DNA of 64,000 bases from Pseudomonas sp. MYb118 (GTDB lineage Bacteria > Pseudomonadota > Gammaproteobacteria > Pseudomonadales > Pseudomonadaceae), in assembly GCF_040947875.1 (NCBI RefSeq), contig NZ_JBFRXN010000002.1, forward strand, positions 2,914,001 through 2,978,000, given 5' to 3'. Every line of letters begins with the position of its first letter. Position 1 is the stretch's first letter. This document shows, piece by piece, positions 55,870 to 64,000 of this stretch. The translations under genes and the position numbers were made by a program. A model generated the notes under the pieces. The model was not told the DNA's origin. It saw nothing but the letters and a program-made list of their open reading frames with translations, and ran no database searches.

Positions 55870-56247
55870 TTACGCCGTCCGCCAGGTAATCTCTTCCTCA
55901 CCATCGGCGCTGATGCGAATCCAGCGGTCGGCCGATTCTTCACCTTCTTCCTCGACCCAGCTACCCGGTGCGCAACGCACTTCGACGTTCAGCGCGGCAA
56001 ACGCGGCGCGGGCGCAGGCGATGTCGTCGTCCCATGGGGTCTGGTCGCTTTCCAGGTACAGGCTGTTCCATTTGCCCACGGCCTTGGGCAGCCAGGTCAC
56101 GGGCACGTTGCCGGCCTTGCACTTCCAGGTCTGGCCCTTCTGCGTCCATTCGTTGCACGGGCCCAGGGCGGCGCCCAGCCAGGCGGCAATGGCCTTGTGG
56201 TCGACGTCGGCGTCCTTGAGGTAAATCTCGATATCGGGTTGGCGCAT
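55870..56247 (-). CDS. Conserved hypothetical protein, 125 residues
   Basis: The function is unknown. It is a soluble acidic protein, starting MRQPDIEIYLKDADVDHKAI, with three Cys and several Trp (WLGAALGPC, TWKCKAG, VPVTWLPKAVGKWNSLYLESD). No signal peptide or membrane segment was seen. ATG 56247 is chosen over an in-frame codon four upstream because the following residues look like the family start. It lies 75 bp from the rlmA stop on the same strand. Confidence 0.75.
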   Translation of the reverse strand: MRQPDIEIYLKDADVDHKAIAAWLGAALGPCNEWTQKGQTWKCKAGNVPVTWLPKAVGKWNSLYLESDQTPWDDDIACARAAFAALNVEVRCAPGSWVEEEGEESADRWIRISADGEEEITWRTA

Positions 56248-56321
56248 GGATGTCCTCACTGCGGGTCTGAAAATCCATTCGCGGATTCAGTTGGCCTCGA
56301 GCCGTTGCTCAAGCCCCAGGT

Positions 56322-57131
56322 TTATTGAAGTACAAAATAATCGTAACGCATCGACACGGTGACCTCGAACGGTTCTGCCTGTTCGATCACCGCTGCGCGG
56401 CGTTCGGCACTGGCGCGCCAGCCATGGGGAGTCATGGCCAACAGGTTCGCCCGGTCCTGGCCGCTGTCGAGCGTCAGTTTGAATTCCAGGGTTTCGCTGT
56501 GGGCCAGCGCCATGCCTTCCGGCACCAGGGCCAGATGCTTGTCGTCGGTGTACTCGCGTACTTCATCGTACAGGCGCTCGCGCAACTCCATCAGGTGACC
56601 GCTGGTGGGGCCGACTTTCATCAGGCCGCCGCCGGGGCTGAGCAGGCGCTTGGCCTCGTCCCAGTCCAGCGGGCTGAACACGCTGGCGAGAAACTGGCAG
56701 CTACCGGGGGCCAATGGCACCCGGGCCATGCTGGCAATCAACCAGGTCAGCCTGGGGTTGCGCTTGCACGCGCGTTTGACCGCCTCGCGGGAGATGTCCA
56801 GGGCGTAGCCATCGGCATCGGGCAAGGCGTCGGCGATCTGCGCGGTGTAGTAACCCTCGCCGCAGCCGATGTCGAGCCAGCGCTGGGGCGCGTAGTGCGC
56901 CGCCAGTTCGGCCAGGCGCCTGGCCACCGGTGCATAGTGCCCGGCATTGAGGAAGTCGCGCCGGGCCTCGACCATCGCCTGGTTATCCCCAGGGTCGCGG
57001 CTGTTCTTGTGCTGCACCGGCAACAGGTTCAGGTAACCCTGGCGCGCACGGTCGAAACGATGCCCGGCGGGGCAGGCCACGCCGTTGTCCACCGCGCTCA
57101 GCGGTTCGCTGCAAATCGGGCAGGCGAGCAT
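56322..57131 (-). CDS. rlmA: 23S rRNA (guanine745-N1)-methyltransferase
   Basis: RlmA methylates N1 of G745 in 23S rRNA. It has 269 residues. The N-terminal zinc site is C-P-I-C ... C-P-A-G-H (CPICSEPL, VACPAGHRFD). The SAM-binding motif is WLDIGCGEGYYTAQ and the later segment FSPLDWDEAKRLL is as in the family. The ATG overlaps the dapE stop by one base, so the two are translationally coupled. Substrate naming follows the E. coli RrmA family; members with this zinc finger modify G745 or G748. Confidence 0.92.
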   Translation of the reverse strand: MLACPICSEPLSAVDNGVACPAGHRFDRARQGYLNLLPVQHKNSRDPGDNQAMVEARRDFLNAGHYAPVARRLAELAAHYAPQRWLDIGCGEGYYTAQIADALPDADGYALDISREAVKRACKRNPRLTWLIASMARVPLAPGSCQFLASVFSPLDWDEAKRLLSPGGGLMKVGPTSGHLMELRERLYDEVREYTDDKHLALVPEGMALAHSETLEFKLTLDSGQDRANLLAMTPHGWRASAERRAAVIEQAEPFEVTVSMRYDYFVLQ

Positions 57132-58282
57132 CAGGCGAGCAACTTGATGAGGGTCTGGTAGTAGATCTCGGTCAGCACGTCGAGGTCGGCGGCCAGCACG
57201 CGTTCGTTGACCTGGTGGATGGTCGCGTTGACCGGGCCCAGCTCGACCACTTGCGTGCCCATGGTGGCGATGAAGCGCCCGTCGGAGGTGCCGCCGCTGG
57301 TGGACGCCTTGGTCTCGCGCCCGGTGATGTCCTTGATGCTCGACGAGACGGCATCGAGCAGGGCCCCCGGTTCGGTGAGGAACGGCAGGCCGGACAGTGC
57401 CCAGTCGATGTGCCAGTCCAGGCCGTGCTTGTCGAGGATGTCGGCGACGCGCTTTTGCAGGCCTTCGACGGTGGACTCGGTGGAGAAGCGGAAGTTGAAC
57501 ACCGCCACCAGGTCACCCGGGATCACGTTGGTCGCGCCGGTGCCGGAATTCACGTTGGAAATCTGGAAGCTGGTCGGCGGGAAGAAGTCGTTGCCGTGGT
57601 CCCAGTGTTCGGCGGCCAGTTCGGCCAGTGCCGGGGCGGCGAGGTGGATCGGGTTCTTGGCCAGGTGCGGGTAAGCCACGTGGCCTTGCACGCCGTGCAC
57701 GGTCAGCTTGGCGCCGAGGGAACCGCGACGACCGTTCTTGACCACGTCACCGACCAGGGTGGTGCTCGACGGTTCGCCGACGATGCACCAATCCAGGCGC
57801 TCGTTGCGCGCGGCCAGGCGTTCGACCACGGCCTTGGTGCCATGGTGCGCCGGGCCTTCTTCGTCGCTGGTGATCAGGAACGCGACCTTGCCCTTGTGAT
57901 CCGGGTAGTCGGCGACGAAACGTTCGGCGGCCACGGTCATCGACGCCAGGCTGCCTTTCATGTCCGCCGCACCACGGCCGCAGAGCATGCCGTGTTCGTC
58001 GATCACCGCGTTGAACGGGTCGATCTGCCAGGCGGTCACCGGACCGGTCGGGACCACGTCGGTGTGACCGGCGAAGCACAGCACCGGGCCATCGTGTTTG
58101 CCGTGGATGGCCCAGAAGTTATCCACATCTTCGATGCGCATCGGTTCGAGCTGGAAGCCGGCATCGCCCAGGCGCTGCATCATCTGCTTCTGGCAATCGG
58201 CGTCGACCGGGGTCACGGACGGACGGCGGATCAGGTCGATGGCGAGTTGAAGGGTCGGCGAAAGGTCGGCGTGGGCCGTCAT
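57131..58282 (-). CDS. dapE: Succinyl-diaminopimelate desuccinylase
   Basis: DapE hydrolyses N-succinyl-LL-diaminopimelate in the lysine and peptidoglycan-precursor pathway. It has 383 residues and a dinuclear zinc M20 fold: [11 protein letters not shown] (first His/Asp), [12 protein letters not shown] (bridging Asp) and [14 protein letters not shown] (catalytic Glu). ATG 58282 matches the family start. It is followed by rlmA in one transcript. The 3' end of dapD, the preceding pathway enzyme, is at the right edge of the window. Confidence 0.96.
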   Translation of the reverse strand: MTAHADLSPTLQLAIDLIRRPSVTPVDADCQKQMMQRLGDAGFQLEPMRIEDVDNFWAIHGKHDGPVLCFAGHTDVVPTGPVTAWQIDPFNAVIDEHGMLCGRGAADMKGSLASMTVAAERFVADYPDHKGKVAFLITSDEEGPAHHGTKAVVERLAARNERLDWCIVGEPSSTTLVGDVVKNGRRGSLGAKLTVHGVQGHVAYPHLAKNPIHLAAPALAELAAEHWDHGNDFFPPTSFQISNVNSGTGATNVIPGDLVAVFNFRFSTESTVEGLQKRVADILDKHGLDWHIDWALSGLPFLTEPGALLDAVSSSIKDITGRETKASTSGGTSDGRFIATMGTQVVELGPVNATIHQVNERVLAADLDVLTEIYYQTLIKLLA

Positions 58283-58320
58283 GGAAAACTCCGGAAGCTT
58301 GAATGTGTGCACTGGCCGAC

Positions 58321-58410
58321 TGTGGGAGCGAGCCTGCTCGCGATGAACGATGACACGGTTTGAATGACAAACCTCATCGCCTGCATCGCGAGCAGGCTCG
58401 CTCCCACAGG
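58321..58410. repeat. Inverted REP pair
   Basis: Two facing copies of the GCGAGCCTGCTCGC subtype lie upstream of dapE, between it and the ndvB terminator. Confidence 0.9.
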
Positions 58411-58465
58411 TATTGGGCCAGGCCGCAGGGTCAGGGCCCTGCAAAATGGCGGTTATCTTAAAGCA

Positions 58466-58490
58466 AAACGGCGGCCATAGGCCGCCGTTT
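58466..58490 (-). terminator. Rho-independent terminator of ndvB
   Basis: AAACGGCGGCC and GGCCGCCGTTT form a perfect 11-bp stem around a three-base loop. On the minus strand it follows the ndvB stop by 17 bases and continues TTTTGCTTT. Confidence 0.85.
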
Positions 58491-58507
58491 AGTCCATCGG
58501 CAAAGAT

Positions 58508-61099
58508 TTACACCGCTGTCGCCACTTCGACCTCGGCGGAAGGTTTGGGCAGCGAAGACAGGAACGCCATGATCAGCGCCGCCACGTACGGCAGCGACTG
58601 CACCAGCAGCATGGTCACCCAGAAGCGCATGTCGTTGCTCGGCAGGCCGTTCACCAGGAAGATCCCCAGCGCGGCGCCCCACAACAGCAGCATGATGAAC
58701 ACCTCTTCACGGGCCTCGGAAATCGCCACCCAGAAGCCGTGGTTATCGGCATTTTTCGGGGTGCGGAAGAACGGAATGCTGCTGGTGAAGAAGCCGTACA
58801 GCACCGCCTTGGCAATGGTGTGCGACAACGCGAGGCCAGCCAGGGCGGCACAGAACGCATCCTTGAGGTTCACGCCCACGGCGCGACGGTAAAGGAAGAT
58901 GATCTTGCCGACCTTGAACACGAACAGCGCCAGCGGCGGGATCGCGAAAATCAGCAGCGGCGGGTCGACCCGCTGCGGCACGATGATCATCGCCGCCGAC
59001 CACAGTAACGCGCCCACGGTGAAGAAGATGTTCATGCCGTCCGCCACCCATGGCAGCCAGCCCGCGAGGAAGTGATAGCGCTGGCCACGGGTCAGTTCGG
59101 TGTCCTTGCCGCGCAGCAGGCTGGCGGTGTGACGCTTGATGATCTGGATCGCGCCGTAGGCCCAGCGGAAGCGCTGCTTCTTGAAGTCGATGAAGGTATC
59201 GGGCATCAACCCCTTGCCATAACTGGTGTGGTAGTACGCCGCCGACAGGCCCTTCTCGAACACCCGCAGGCCCAGCTCGGCGTCCTCGCAGATGCACCAG
59301 TCGGCCCAGCCCAGTTCTTCGAGCACCGAACGACGGGTCATGGTCATGGTGCCATGCTGAATGATCGCGTCACGGTCGTTGCGGGTGACCATGCCGATGT
59401 GGAAGAAGCCCTTGTACTCGGCGTAGCACAGCTTCTTGAAGGTGCTTTCGTTCTGGTCGCGGTAATCCTGCGGCGACTGCACCACGGCGATCTTCGGATC
59501 GGCGAAATGCGGCACCATGTGCTTGAGCCAGTTCGGGTCGACGCAGTAGTCCGAGTCGATCACCGCAATCACCTCGGCGTCCTTGGCGGTGTGCGGGATC
59601 AGGTAGTTCAGCGCACCGCCCTTGAAGCCGGCCAGTGGCGCGACGTGGAAGAACTTGAAGCGCGGGCCGAGGGTGGCGCAGTAGTCGCGCACCGGTTCCC
59701 AGACCGCCGGGTCCTTGGTGTTGTTGTCGATGATCAGGACTTCGAAATCCGGATAGTCAAGGTTGGCCAGGGCATTGAGGGTCTGTTTGACCATCTCCGG
59801 CGGCTCGTTGTAGCACGGCACATGGATCGACACTTTCGGGCGGTAGTTCGAATCGCCCACCACCGGCAGGAATTCCCGGCGCCGCTTGTGGATCCACACC
59901 GCTTCGGCCAGTTCATGGGCCTCGGTGAGCAGCACGATGAACACCCCGAGCGCACCGAGGGCGAGCAAGAAGCCCACCGTCAGGCTGAACCAGGTGCTGT
60001 ATTGCTGGCTATAGTCGTAACCGATCCACACCAGCACCGAACCGCAGAGGAAGGCGATGAAAGTCAGGAAGGTACGGCCACGCTGGCGCAGGGCCGAGCC
60101 GTCGATCATCAGCAGGGTCAGCGACAGCAGCGCCAGCACCACCGAACCGATGGCCAGCACGCGCCACTGTGGAATCGCCACCACCGGACCTTCGAAATTG
60201 AATTTCTGCTGGCGCGCGGCGTTGAACACGCCCCAGTAGGCGCCCACAGAACCTTCGTCACTGGCCTTCCACGGCTGGTCGAAGGCTTCGATCACGAAGT
60301 AGTTGAAGCCCTGGCGGTTGAGTTTGTTGACCAGGGTGCGCAGGTAGATCGCCTGGTCGGCCGGCGACGCATCGGCGCCGCCACGCATGCGGCCGTTGCT
60401 CGGCCAGCCCACTTCGGACAGCAGCAACGGTTTTTTCGGGAACATCTTCTTCAGGTCGCGGGCGCGGTCGAGGACGAACTGCCCGGCCTTGTCCATCGCG
60501 ATGAACTCCCAGTAGGGCAGGACGTGGGCCGCGATCAGATCGACGTGTTTGGCCAGTTCCGGGTGCTCTTCCCAGACGTGCCACTGCTCGGAGGTGGTGA
60601 CCGGGACTTTCACGGCGGCACGCACACGATCGAGCAGCACGCTGAGTTGTTCGGCGGTGATTTCCTTGCGGAAGATCGCTTCGTTGCCGACCACCACGCG
60701 GACGACGCTGCGCGATGAATTGGCGATTTCGATCGCTCGGGTGATTTCCCGCTCGTTGCGTTCCTGGTCCGGGCTGATCCAGATGCCCAGGGTGACTCGC
60801 AGGCCAAACTCTTCGGCGAGTTTGGGAATGTCCTGCAAGGTGCCATCGACCGAGTAGGTACGGATGTTGTCCGTCAGCTTGCTCATGATCTCCAGGTCAC
60901 GGCGCATCTGATCGTCGGTCGGGTACTGTTCTTTCTGCGGGTACTGGCCTTGCTGGAATGGCGAGTAGGAAAAACCGGAGATCTGCTCGGGCCAGTTGGG
61001 GGTGCTGACCGGGCGGTTGATCAGCGCCCAGAAGCCGGTGAACAAGGCCGCGATGGCGAGCACCACGACCAGGTTGAGTCCAAATTTACGCGATGACAT
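58508..61099 (-). CDS. ndvB: Beta-1,3-type glucan synthase NdvB (GH17-GT2 fusion)
   Basis: This inner-membrane glucosyltransferase has 863 residues. One N-terminal membrane segment (about 8-27) is followed by a periplasmic GH17-like domain (to about 320; family acids in VVVGNEAIFR and LLLSEVGWPSNG). Further membrane helices precede the cytoplasmic GT2 domain (HVPCYNEPPEMV, AVIDSDYCVD, QRFRW) and a C-terminal membrane bundle. NdvB of P. aeruginosa makes cyclic glucans linked to biofilm tolerance and has the same domain order and a dapE neighbour. ATG 61099 is preferred over the much longer upstream frame. Confidence 0.92.
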   Translation of the reverse strand: MSSRKFGLNLVVVLAIAALFTGFWALINRPVSTPNWPEQISGFSYSPFQQGQYPQKEQYPTDDQMRRDLEIMSKLTDNIRTYSVDGTLQDIPKLAEEFGLRVTLGIWISPDQERNEREITRAIEIANSSRSVVRVVVGNEAIFRKEITAEQLSVLLDRVRAAVKVPVTTSEQWHVWEEHPELAKHVDLIAAHVLPYWEFIAMDKAGQFVLDRARDLKKMFPKKPLLLSEVGWPSNGRMRGGADASPADQAIYLRTLVNKLNRQGFNYFVIEAFDQPWKASDEGSVGAYWGVFNAARQQKFNFEGPVVAIPQWRVLAIGSVVLALLSLTLLMIDGSALRQRGRTFLTFIAFLCGSVLVWIGYDYSQQYSTWFSLTVGFLLALGALGVFIVLLTEAHELAEAVWIHKRRREFLPVVGDSNYRPKVSIHVPCYNEPPEMVKQTLNALANLDYPDFEVLIIDNNTKDPAVWEPVRDYCATLGPRFKFFHVAPLAGFKGGALNYLIPHTAKDAEVIAVIDSDYCVDPNWLKHMVPHFADPKIAVVQSPQDYRDQNESTFKKLCYAEYKGFFHIGMVTRNDRDAIIQHGTMTMTRRSVLEELGWADWCICEDAELGLRVFEKGLSAAYYHTSYGKGLMPDTFIDFKKQRFRWAYGAIQIIKRHTASLLRGKDTELTRGQRYHFLAGWLPWVADGMNIFFTVGALLWSAAMIIVPQRVDPPLLIFAIPPLALFVFKVGKIIFLYRRAVGVNLKDAFCAALAGLALSHTIAKAVLYGFFTSSIPFFRTPKNADNHGFWVAISEAREEVFIMLLLWGAALGIFLVNGLPSNDMRFWVTMLLVQSLPYVAALIMAFLSSLPKPSAEVEVATAV

Positions 61100-61318
61100 A
61101 GCTATTTCAGGTTCCAAAGGCGGTGGAACGACGGAACGGTTGGCACTGTGCCAAGGGGGGCGCATCCTACACCGTGCTCTCCCTGACCGTACAACAGACG
61201 GGGAAAAGCCTGACATTGGGCAATCCGCTTTCGCATTAGTTCTGATACTTGTCGCTTGCTGCTTAAAACTTGCCACTGCCAAGCCCTATAATGCGCGCCG
61301 GTTTTTGGGGTAATGGTC

Positions 61319-62131
61319 ATGAGCACAGAAGATCCACGGTTTGCAGGCATCGCCCGTTTGTATGGCATTGAGGGCCTTGAGCGCCTGCGCGCGGCCCATG
61401 TGGCGATTGTTGGCGTCGGTGGCGTCGGTTCCTGGGCGGCCGAAGCCATGGCCCGTTGTGGGGTCGGCGAGATCTCGCTGTTCGACCTCGACGACGTCTG
61501 CGTCAGCAACGCCAACCGCCAGTTGCACGCACTGGACAGCACCGTCGGCAAGCCCAAGGTCGAGGTCATGGCCGAGCGCCTGCGCGGGATCAACCCCGAT
61601 TGCACCGTGCATGCCGTGCCTGATTTCGTCACCCGCGAGACCATGGCCGAATACATCACGCCGAACATCGACTGCGTGATCGACTGCATCGACAGCGTCA
61701 ACGCCAAGGCGGCACTGATCGCCTGGTGCAAACGCCGCAAGATCCAGATCATCACCACGGGTGGGGCGGGCGGGCAGATCGACCCGACGCTGATTCAGGT
61801 GTGCGATCTCAACCGCACGTTCAACGACCCGCTGGCCTCGAAAGTGCGCTCGACCCTGCGCCGCGAATACGGTTTTTCACGTACCGTGACCCGCCATTAC
61901 AGCGTGCCGTGCGTGTTTTCCACCGAACAGCTGCGCTACCCGAAACCCGATGGCAGCATCTGCTTGCAGAAGAGCTTTGTCGGTGACGGCGTCAAGCTCG
62001 ACTGCGCCGGTGGGTTTGGCGCGGTGATGATGGTGACGGCGACGTTCGGCATGGTCGCGGCGACCAAGGCTGTGGATAAGATCGTGGCAGGCGTGCGCCG
62101 GCCGGCGGATCGCATCAAGCCTGCGGTTTAA
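61319..62131 (+). CDS. tcdA: tRNA threonylcarbamoyladenosine dehydratase
   Basis: TcdA (CsdL) uses ATP to convert t6A37 of tRNA to the cyclic ct6A form. It has 270 residues and an E1-like fold: nucleotide loop IVGVGGVGSWAAEAMAR, DLDDVCVSNANRQ and CVIDCIDSVNAK. ATG 61319 is chosen because a GGGG-type site sits at the right distance; ATG 61313 is too close to it. The csdE-csdA sulfur genes are next to it, as in other gammaproteobacteria, and CsdA-CsdE-CsdL interact functionally. TsaB, needed for the t6A substrate, is also in this window. Confidence 0.93.
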   Translation: MSTEDPRFAGIARLYGIEGLERLRAAHVAIVGVGGVGSWAAEAMARCGVGEISLFDLDDVCVSNANRQLHALDSTVGKPKVEVMAERLRGINPDCTVHAVPDFVTRETMAEYITPNIDCVIDCIDSVNAKAALIAWCKRRKIQIITTGGAGGQIDPTLIQVCDLNRTFNDPLASKVRSTLRREYGFSRTVTRHYSVPCVFSTEQLRYPKPDGSICLQKSFVGDGVKLDCAGGFGAVMMVTATFGMVAATKAVDKIVAGVRRPADRIKPAV

Positions 62132-62139
62132 TCGGCTCT

Positions 62140-62211
62140 TCGCGGGCAAGCCCGCTCCCACAGGGTTTGTGGGCGCTGCGAATCCCTTTGGGAGCGGGCT
62201 TGCCCGCGATG
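62140..62211. repeat. Inverted REP pair (GCGGGCTTGCCCGC subtype)
   Basis: Both copies are of the GGGC/GCCC subtype and lie between the convergent tcdA and csdE genes. Confidence 0.88.
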
Positions 62212-62229
62212 GGTTGCGAAGCAACCCTT

Positions 62230-62634
62230 TTATTGAGCCAACTCATTCATCCGCTGCAACACCGCATTCAAGCCATTGCTGCGTGAAGGCGACAGCTGCC
62301 GGCTCAAGCCCAACTGGTTGAACCAGTCAGGCAAATCCACCTGCCGCAGTTCCTCAGCCGACAAACCGTTGACCCGCGCCAGCAACAACGCCACCAGACC
62401 ACGGATCAACCGTGCGTCGCTGCTCGCGGCGAACTGCCAGTGACCGTCCTGCAACGAACCCACCAACCACACCAGGCTCTCACAGCCGTGCACGCGGTTA
62501 GCGTCGACCTTGTCTGTCTCGCTCAACGTCGGCAGGCGTTCGCCCCACTGCATCAGCAGGCGTGCCCGTTGTTCCCAGCCCGCGGCGTTCTGGAAGGTGT
62601 CCAGGGCCGAGACGGCGTCCGCCGGCAAGCTCAT
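62230..62634 (-). CDS. csdE: SufE-family sulfur acceptor CsdE
   Basis: This is a 134-residue partner that takes the persulfide sulfur from cysteine desulfurase CsdA. It contains the active-site Cys in NRVHGCESLVWL (about residue 51) and the family ending. Its start overlaps the csdA stop by four bases, so they are translationally coupled. SufE itself is an alternative name; CsdE fits because the partner is CsdA-like and no suf genes are present. Confidence 0.9.
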   Translation of the reverse strand: MSLPADAVSALDTFQNAAGWEQRARLLMQWGERLPTLSETDKVDANRVHGCESLVWLVGSLQDGHWQFAASSDARLIRGLVALLLARVNGLSAEELRQVDLPDWFNQLGLSRQLSPSRSNGLNAVLQRMNELAQ

Positions 62635-63836
62635 CGCAGCAACTCCAAGGCCTGATCCAGCGCCTCGAAGAAACGCTCGAGGTCCTCGGAGTCGTTGTAC
62701 AGCGCCAGGGACACCCGGATCGCCCCGGCCAGTTCAAAGCTTTTGAGCAGCGGCATGGCGCAGTGATGACCGGCGCGCACGGCGATGCCCTGTTCGGTCA
62801 GCAGATGCGCCAGGTCGGCGTTATGCACACCCTCGACGACAAAACTCGCCAGGGCCAGTTGCGGCTTGCCCAGCAGGCGAACGCCGTCACGTGCTTGCAG
62901 GCCCTTGAGCAGACGGGCATGCAGCGCCGCCTCGTGGGCACTGACCGCTTGCGCGTCGAGACCGGCCAGGTAATCCAGGGTCGCCCCCAGGCCGATCACA
63001 CTCGAAACCGGCGGGGTGCCCGCTTCGAAACCCAACGGCGCAGGGCGGAAGCGCGCGTGCTGGTAGTCGGCGTCCAGCACCATCTCGCCGCCGAACTGCC
63101 AGTGGCGCAAGTGTTTGAGCGCGTCATGGCCAGCGAACAGCACGCCCAGGCCATCGGGGCCATAGAGCTTGTGGCTGGAAAACACGTAGAAGTCGCAACC
63201 CATGGCCTGCACGTCATTCCGACCATGGACCACGCCCTGGGCGCCATCGACCACGGTCAGTGCGCCATGTGCCTTGGCCAGCGCCAGCAGCGCGGACAAG
63301 GGTTGCCAGGCACCGAGCACGTTGGACAACTGGCTGACCGCCAGCAAGCGGGTTTGCGGACCGATCAGCGTGGCAGCGACTTCCAGGTCGATCACGCCGT
63401 CGGCGTCCAGCGGCAGGATCACCAGCCTGGCGCCGCGGCGTTGGGCCAGTTGCTGCCAGGGCAGCAGGTTGGCGTGGTGCTCCAGGGCACTGACGACAAT
63501 TTCATCGCCCGGATTGAACAGGTGCTCCAGGCCGTAGGCGAGGAGGTTCAGCGCAGACGTCGCGCCGTGGGTGAAAATGATCTGCCCGGCATCACCGGCG
63601 TTGAGCCAGTGGGCCACCTTGCTGCGACTGTCCTCGAACGCTTGGGTCGCGTGCGCGCCGGGCAGGTGCTGGGCACGGTGCACATTGGCCGCGCCATTGG
63701 CGTAGTAATGCGCCAGGGCATCGAGCAAAGCTTGCGGTTTTTGCGTGGTGGCGGCGTTGTCCAGGTAGGTCTGGGCTTGCCGTTGCAGAGCGGCGATGGC
63801 CGGGAAGTCGGCGCGCCAGGGGGAGAGAATCATCAT
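62631..63836 (-). CDS. csdA: Cysteine desulfurase, CsdA/SufS type
   Basis: This PLP enzyme removes sulfur from cysteine. It has 401 residues and starts MMILSPWRADFPAI. The PLP lysine is in FSSHKLYGPDGLG and the persulfide Cys in AGHHCAMPLL. The short loop around this Cys is typical of group II desulfurases (SufS/CsdA), which need a SufE/CsdE acceptor, encoded immediately downstream with a four-base overlap. ATG 63833, one codon later, is also possible. Confidence 0.92.
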   Translation of the reverse strand: MMILSPWRADFPAIAALQRQAQTYLDNAATTQKPQALLDALAHYYANGAANVHRAQHLPGAHATQAFEDSRSKVAHWLNAGDAGQIIFTHGATSALNLLAYGLEHLFNPGDEIVVSALEHHANLLPWQQLAQRRGARLVILPLDADGVIDLEVAATLIGPQTRLLAVSQLSNVLGAWQPLSALLALAKAHGALTVVDGAQGVVHGRNDVQAMGCDFYVFSSHKLYGPDGLGVLFAGHDALKHLRHWQFGGEMVLDADYQHARFRPAPLGFEAGTPPVSSVIGLGATLDYLAGLDAQAVSAHEAALHARLLKGLQARDGVRLLGKPQLALASFVVEGVHNADLAHLLTEQGIAVRAGHHCAMPLLKSFELAGAIRVSLALYNDSEDLERFFEALDQALELLR

Positions 63837-63880
63837 GTTGTCAGGCCCTGATAAACATGGGCGGGTGTACGCCAAATCCC

Positions 63881-63947
63881 TGTGGGAGCGAGCCTGCTCG
63901 CGATGGCAATCCTGAGGACGCCATCGCGAGCAGGCTCGCTCCCACAT
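63881..63947. repeat. Inverted REP pair
   Basis: Two facing copies of the GCGAGCCTGCTCGC subtype lie between csdA and dapD. Confidence 0.9.
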
Positions 63948-63970
63948 TGGGTCATGCGGCGCCTGGACGC

Positions 63971-64000
63971 TTAGTTGTGAGCGTGCAGCGCTTCGTTCAG
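63971..64000 (-). CDS. dapD: 3' end of a gene, probably dapD
   Basis: Only the last nine codons and stop (LNEALHAHN) are present. The identity as tetrahydrodipicolinate N-succinyltransferase comes from position: dapD lies next to the csdA gene in P. aeruginosa, and a short His/Asn-rich end fits. The rest of the gene is outside the window. Confidence 0.55.
   Translation of the reverse strand: MNEALHAHN

Noticed and set aside
59072..60718. 548-codon plus-strand open frame opposite ndvB
   Set aside because: It is an antisense shadow of the glucan synthase; composition is His/Val/Arg-rich without motifs.

Overview
The window is a 64 kb, GC-rich chromosomal segment whose gene content and order point to a Pseudomonas of the fluorescens group. 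The main evidence is a complete wsp surface-sensing operon followed by prfB and lysS, a mexL-mexJK efflux locus, an lptF-like OmpA lipoprotein next to a DUF4398 lipoprotein, and plsB, ndvB and dapD. Many of these lie in an order I recall from P. aeruginosa. The intergenic spaces carry the palindromic REP sequences typical of fluorescent pseudomonads. No prophage, integrase, transposase, tRNA, rRNA or CRISPR array was seen.

Layout. 1-2.8 kb: the 5' 923 codons of a membrane-anchored GT51/transpeptidase (PBP1-like) protein that runs off the left edge. 3.0-4.6 kb: opgD (periplasmic glucan). 5.0-6.6 kb: a small, less GC-rich accessory patch with a vapBC-type toxin-antitoxin pair. 6.6-16.5 kb: a co-directional polyamine-type cluster read right to left (LysR regulator, aldehyde dehydrogenase, four-gene ABC importer, second aldehyde dehydrogenase, APC permease). 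16.5-18.0 kb: no genes, but a dense repeat array. 18.0-27.3 kb: a DUF533 protein and wspA-B-C-D-E-F-R, which convert surface contact into c-di-GMP. 27.5-30.2 kb: prfB with its programmed frameshift, and lysS. 30.3-36.5 kb: a TetR regulator, lipoproteins, a DUF1704 putative metallopeptidase, an alpha/beta hydrolase and the lptF pair. 36.7-46.3 kb: ppc, adk, tsaB, small conserved genes and rsmJ. 45.6-50.5 kb: mexL-mexJ-mexK. 50.8-55.0 kb: DUF4197, two YbaY-like proteins and plsB. 55.1-55.35 kb: a nested palindromic element. 55.5-64 kb: a cold-shock protein, rlmA-dapE, ndvB, tcdA, csdE-csdA and the last codons of dapD.

Themes. Cell-envelope functions recur: peptidoglycan (PBP, OmpA, extensin-like and DapE/DapD), periplasmic glucans (opgD and ndvB), phospholipid (plsB) and efflux. 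Surface sensing is covered by wsp. Translation quality is covered by prfB, lysS, tsaB, rsmJ, rlmA and tcdA.

The least explained content is non-coding. It comprises a 264-bp element between plsB and the cold-shock gene that can fold into a three-way junction, a roughly 463-bp tandem duplication of a hairpin-rich sequence with a compensatory stem change, a 107-bp tandem array, and REP pairs whose spacer is itself conserved and palindromic. All functions are inferred from sequence motifs and remembered family knowledge. No database search was possible.
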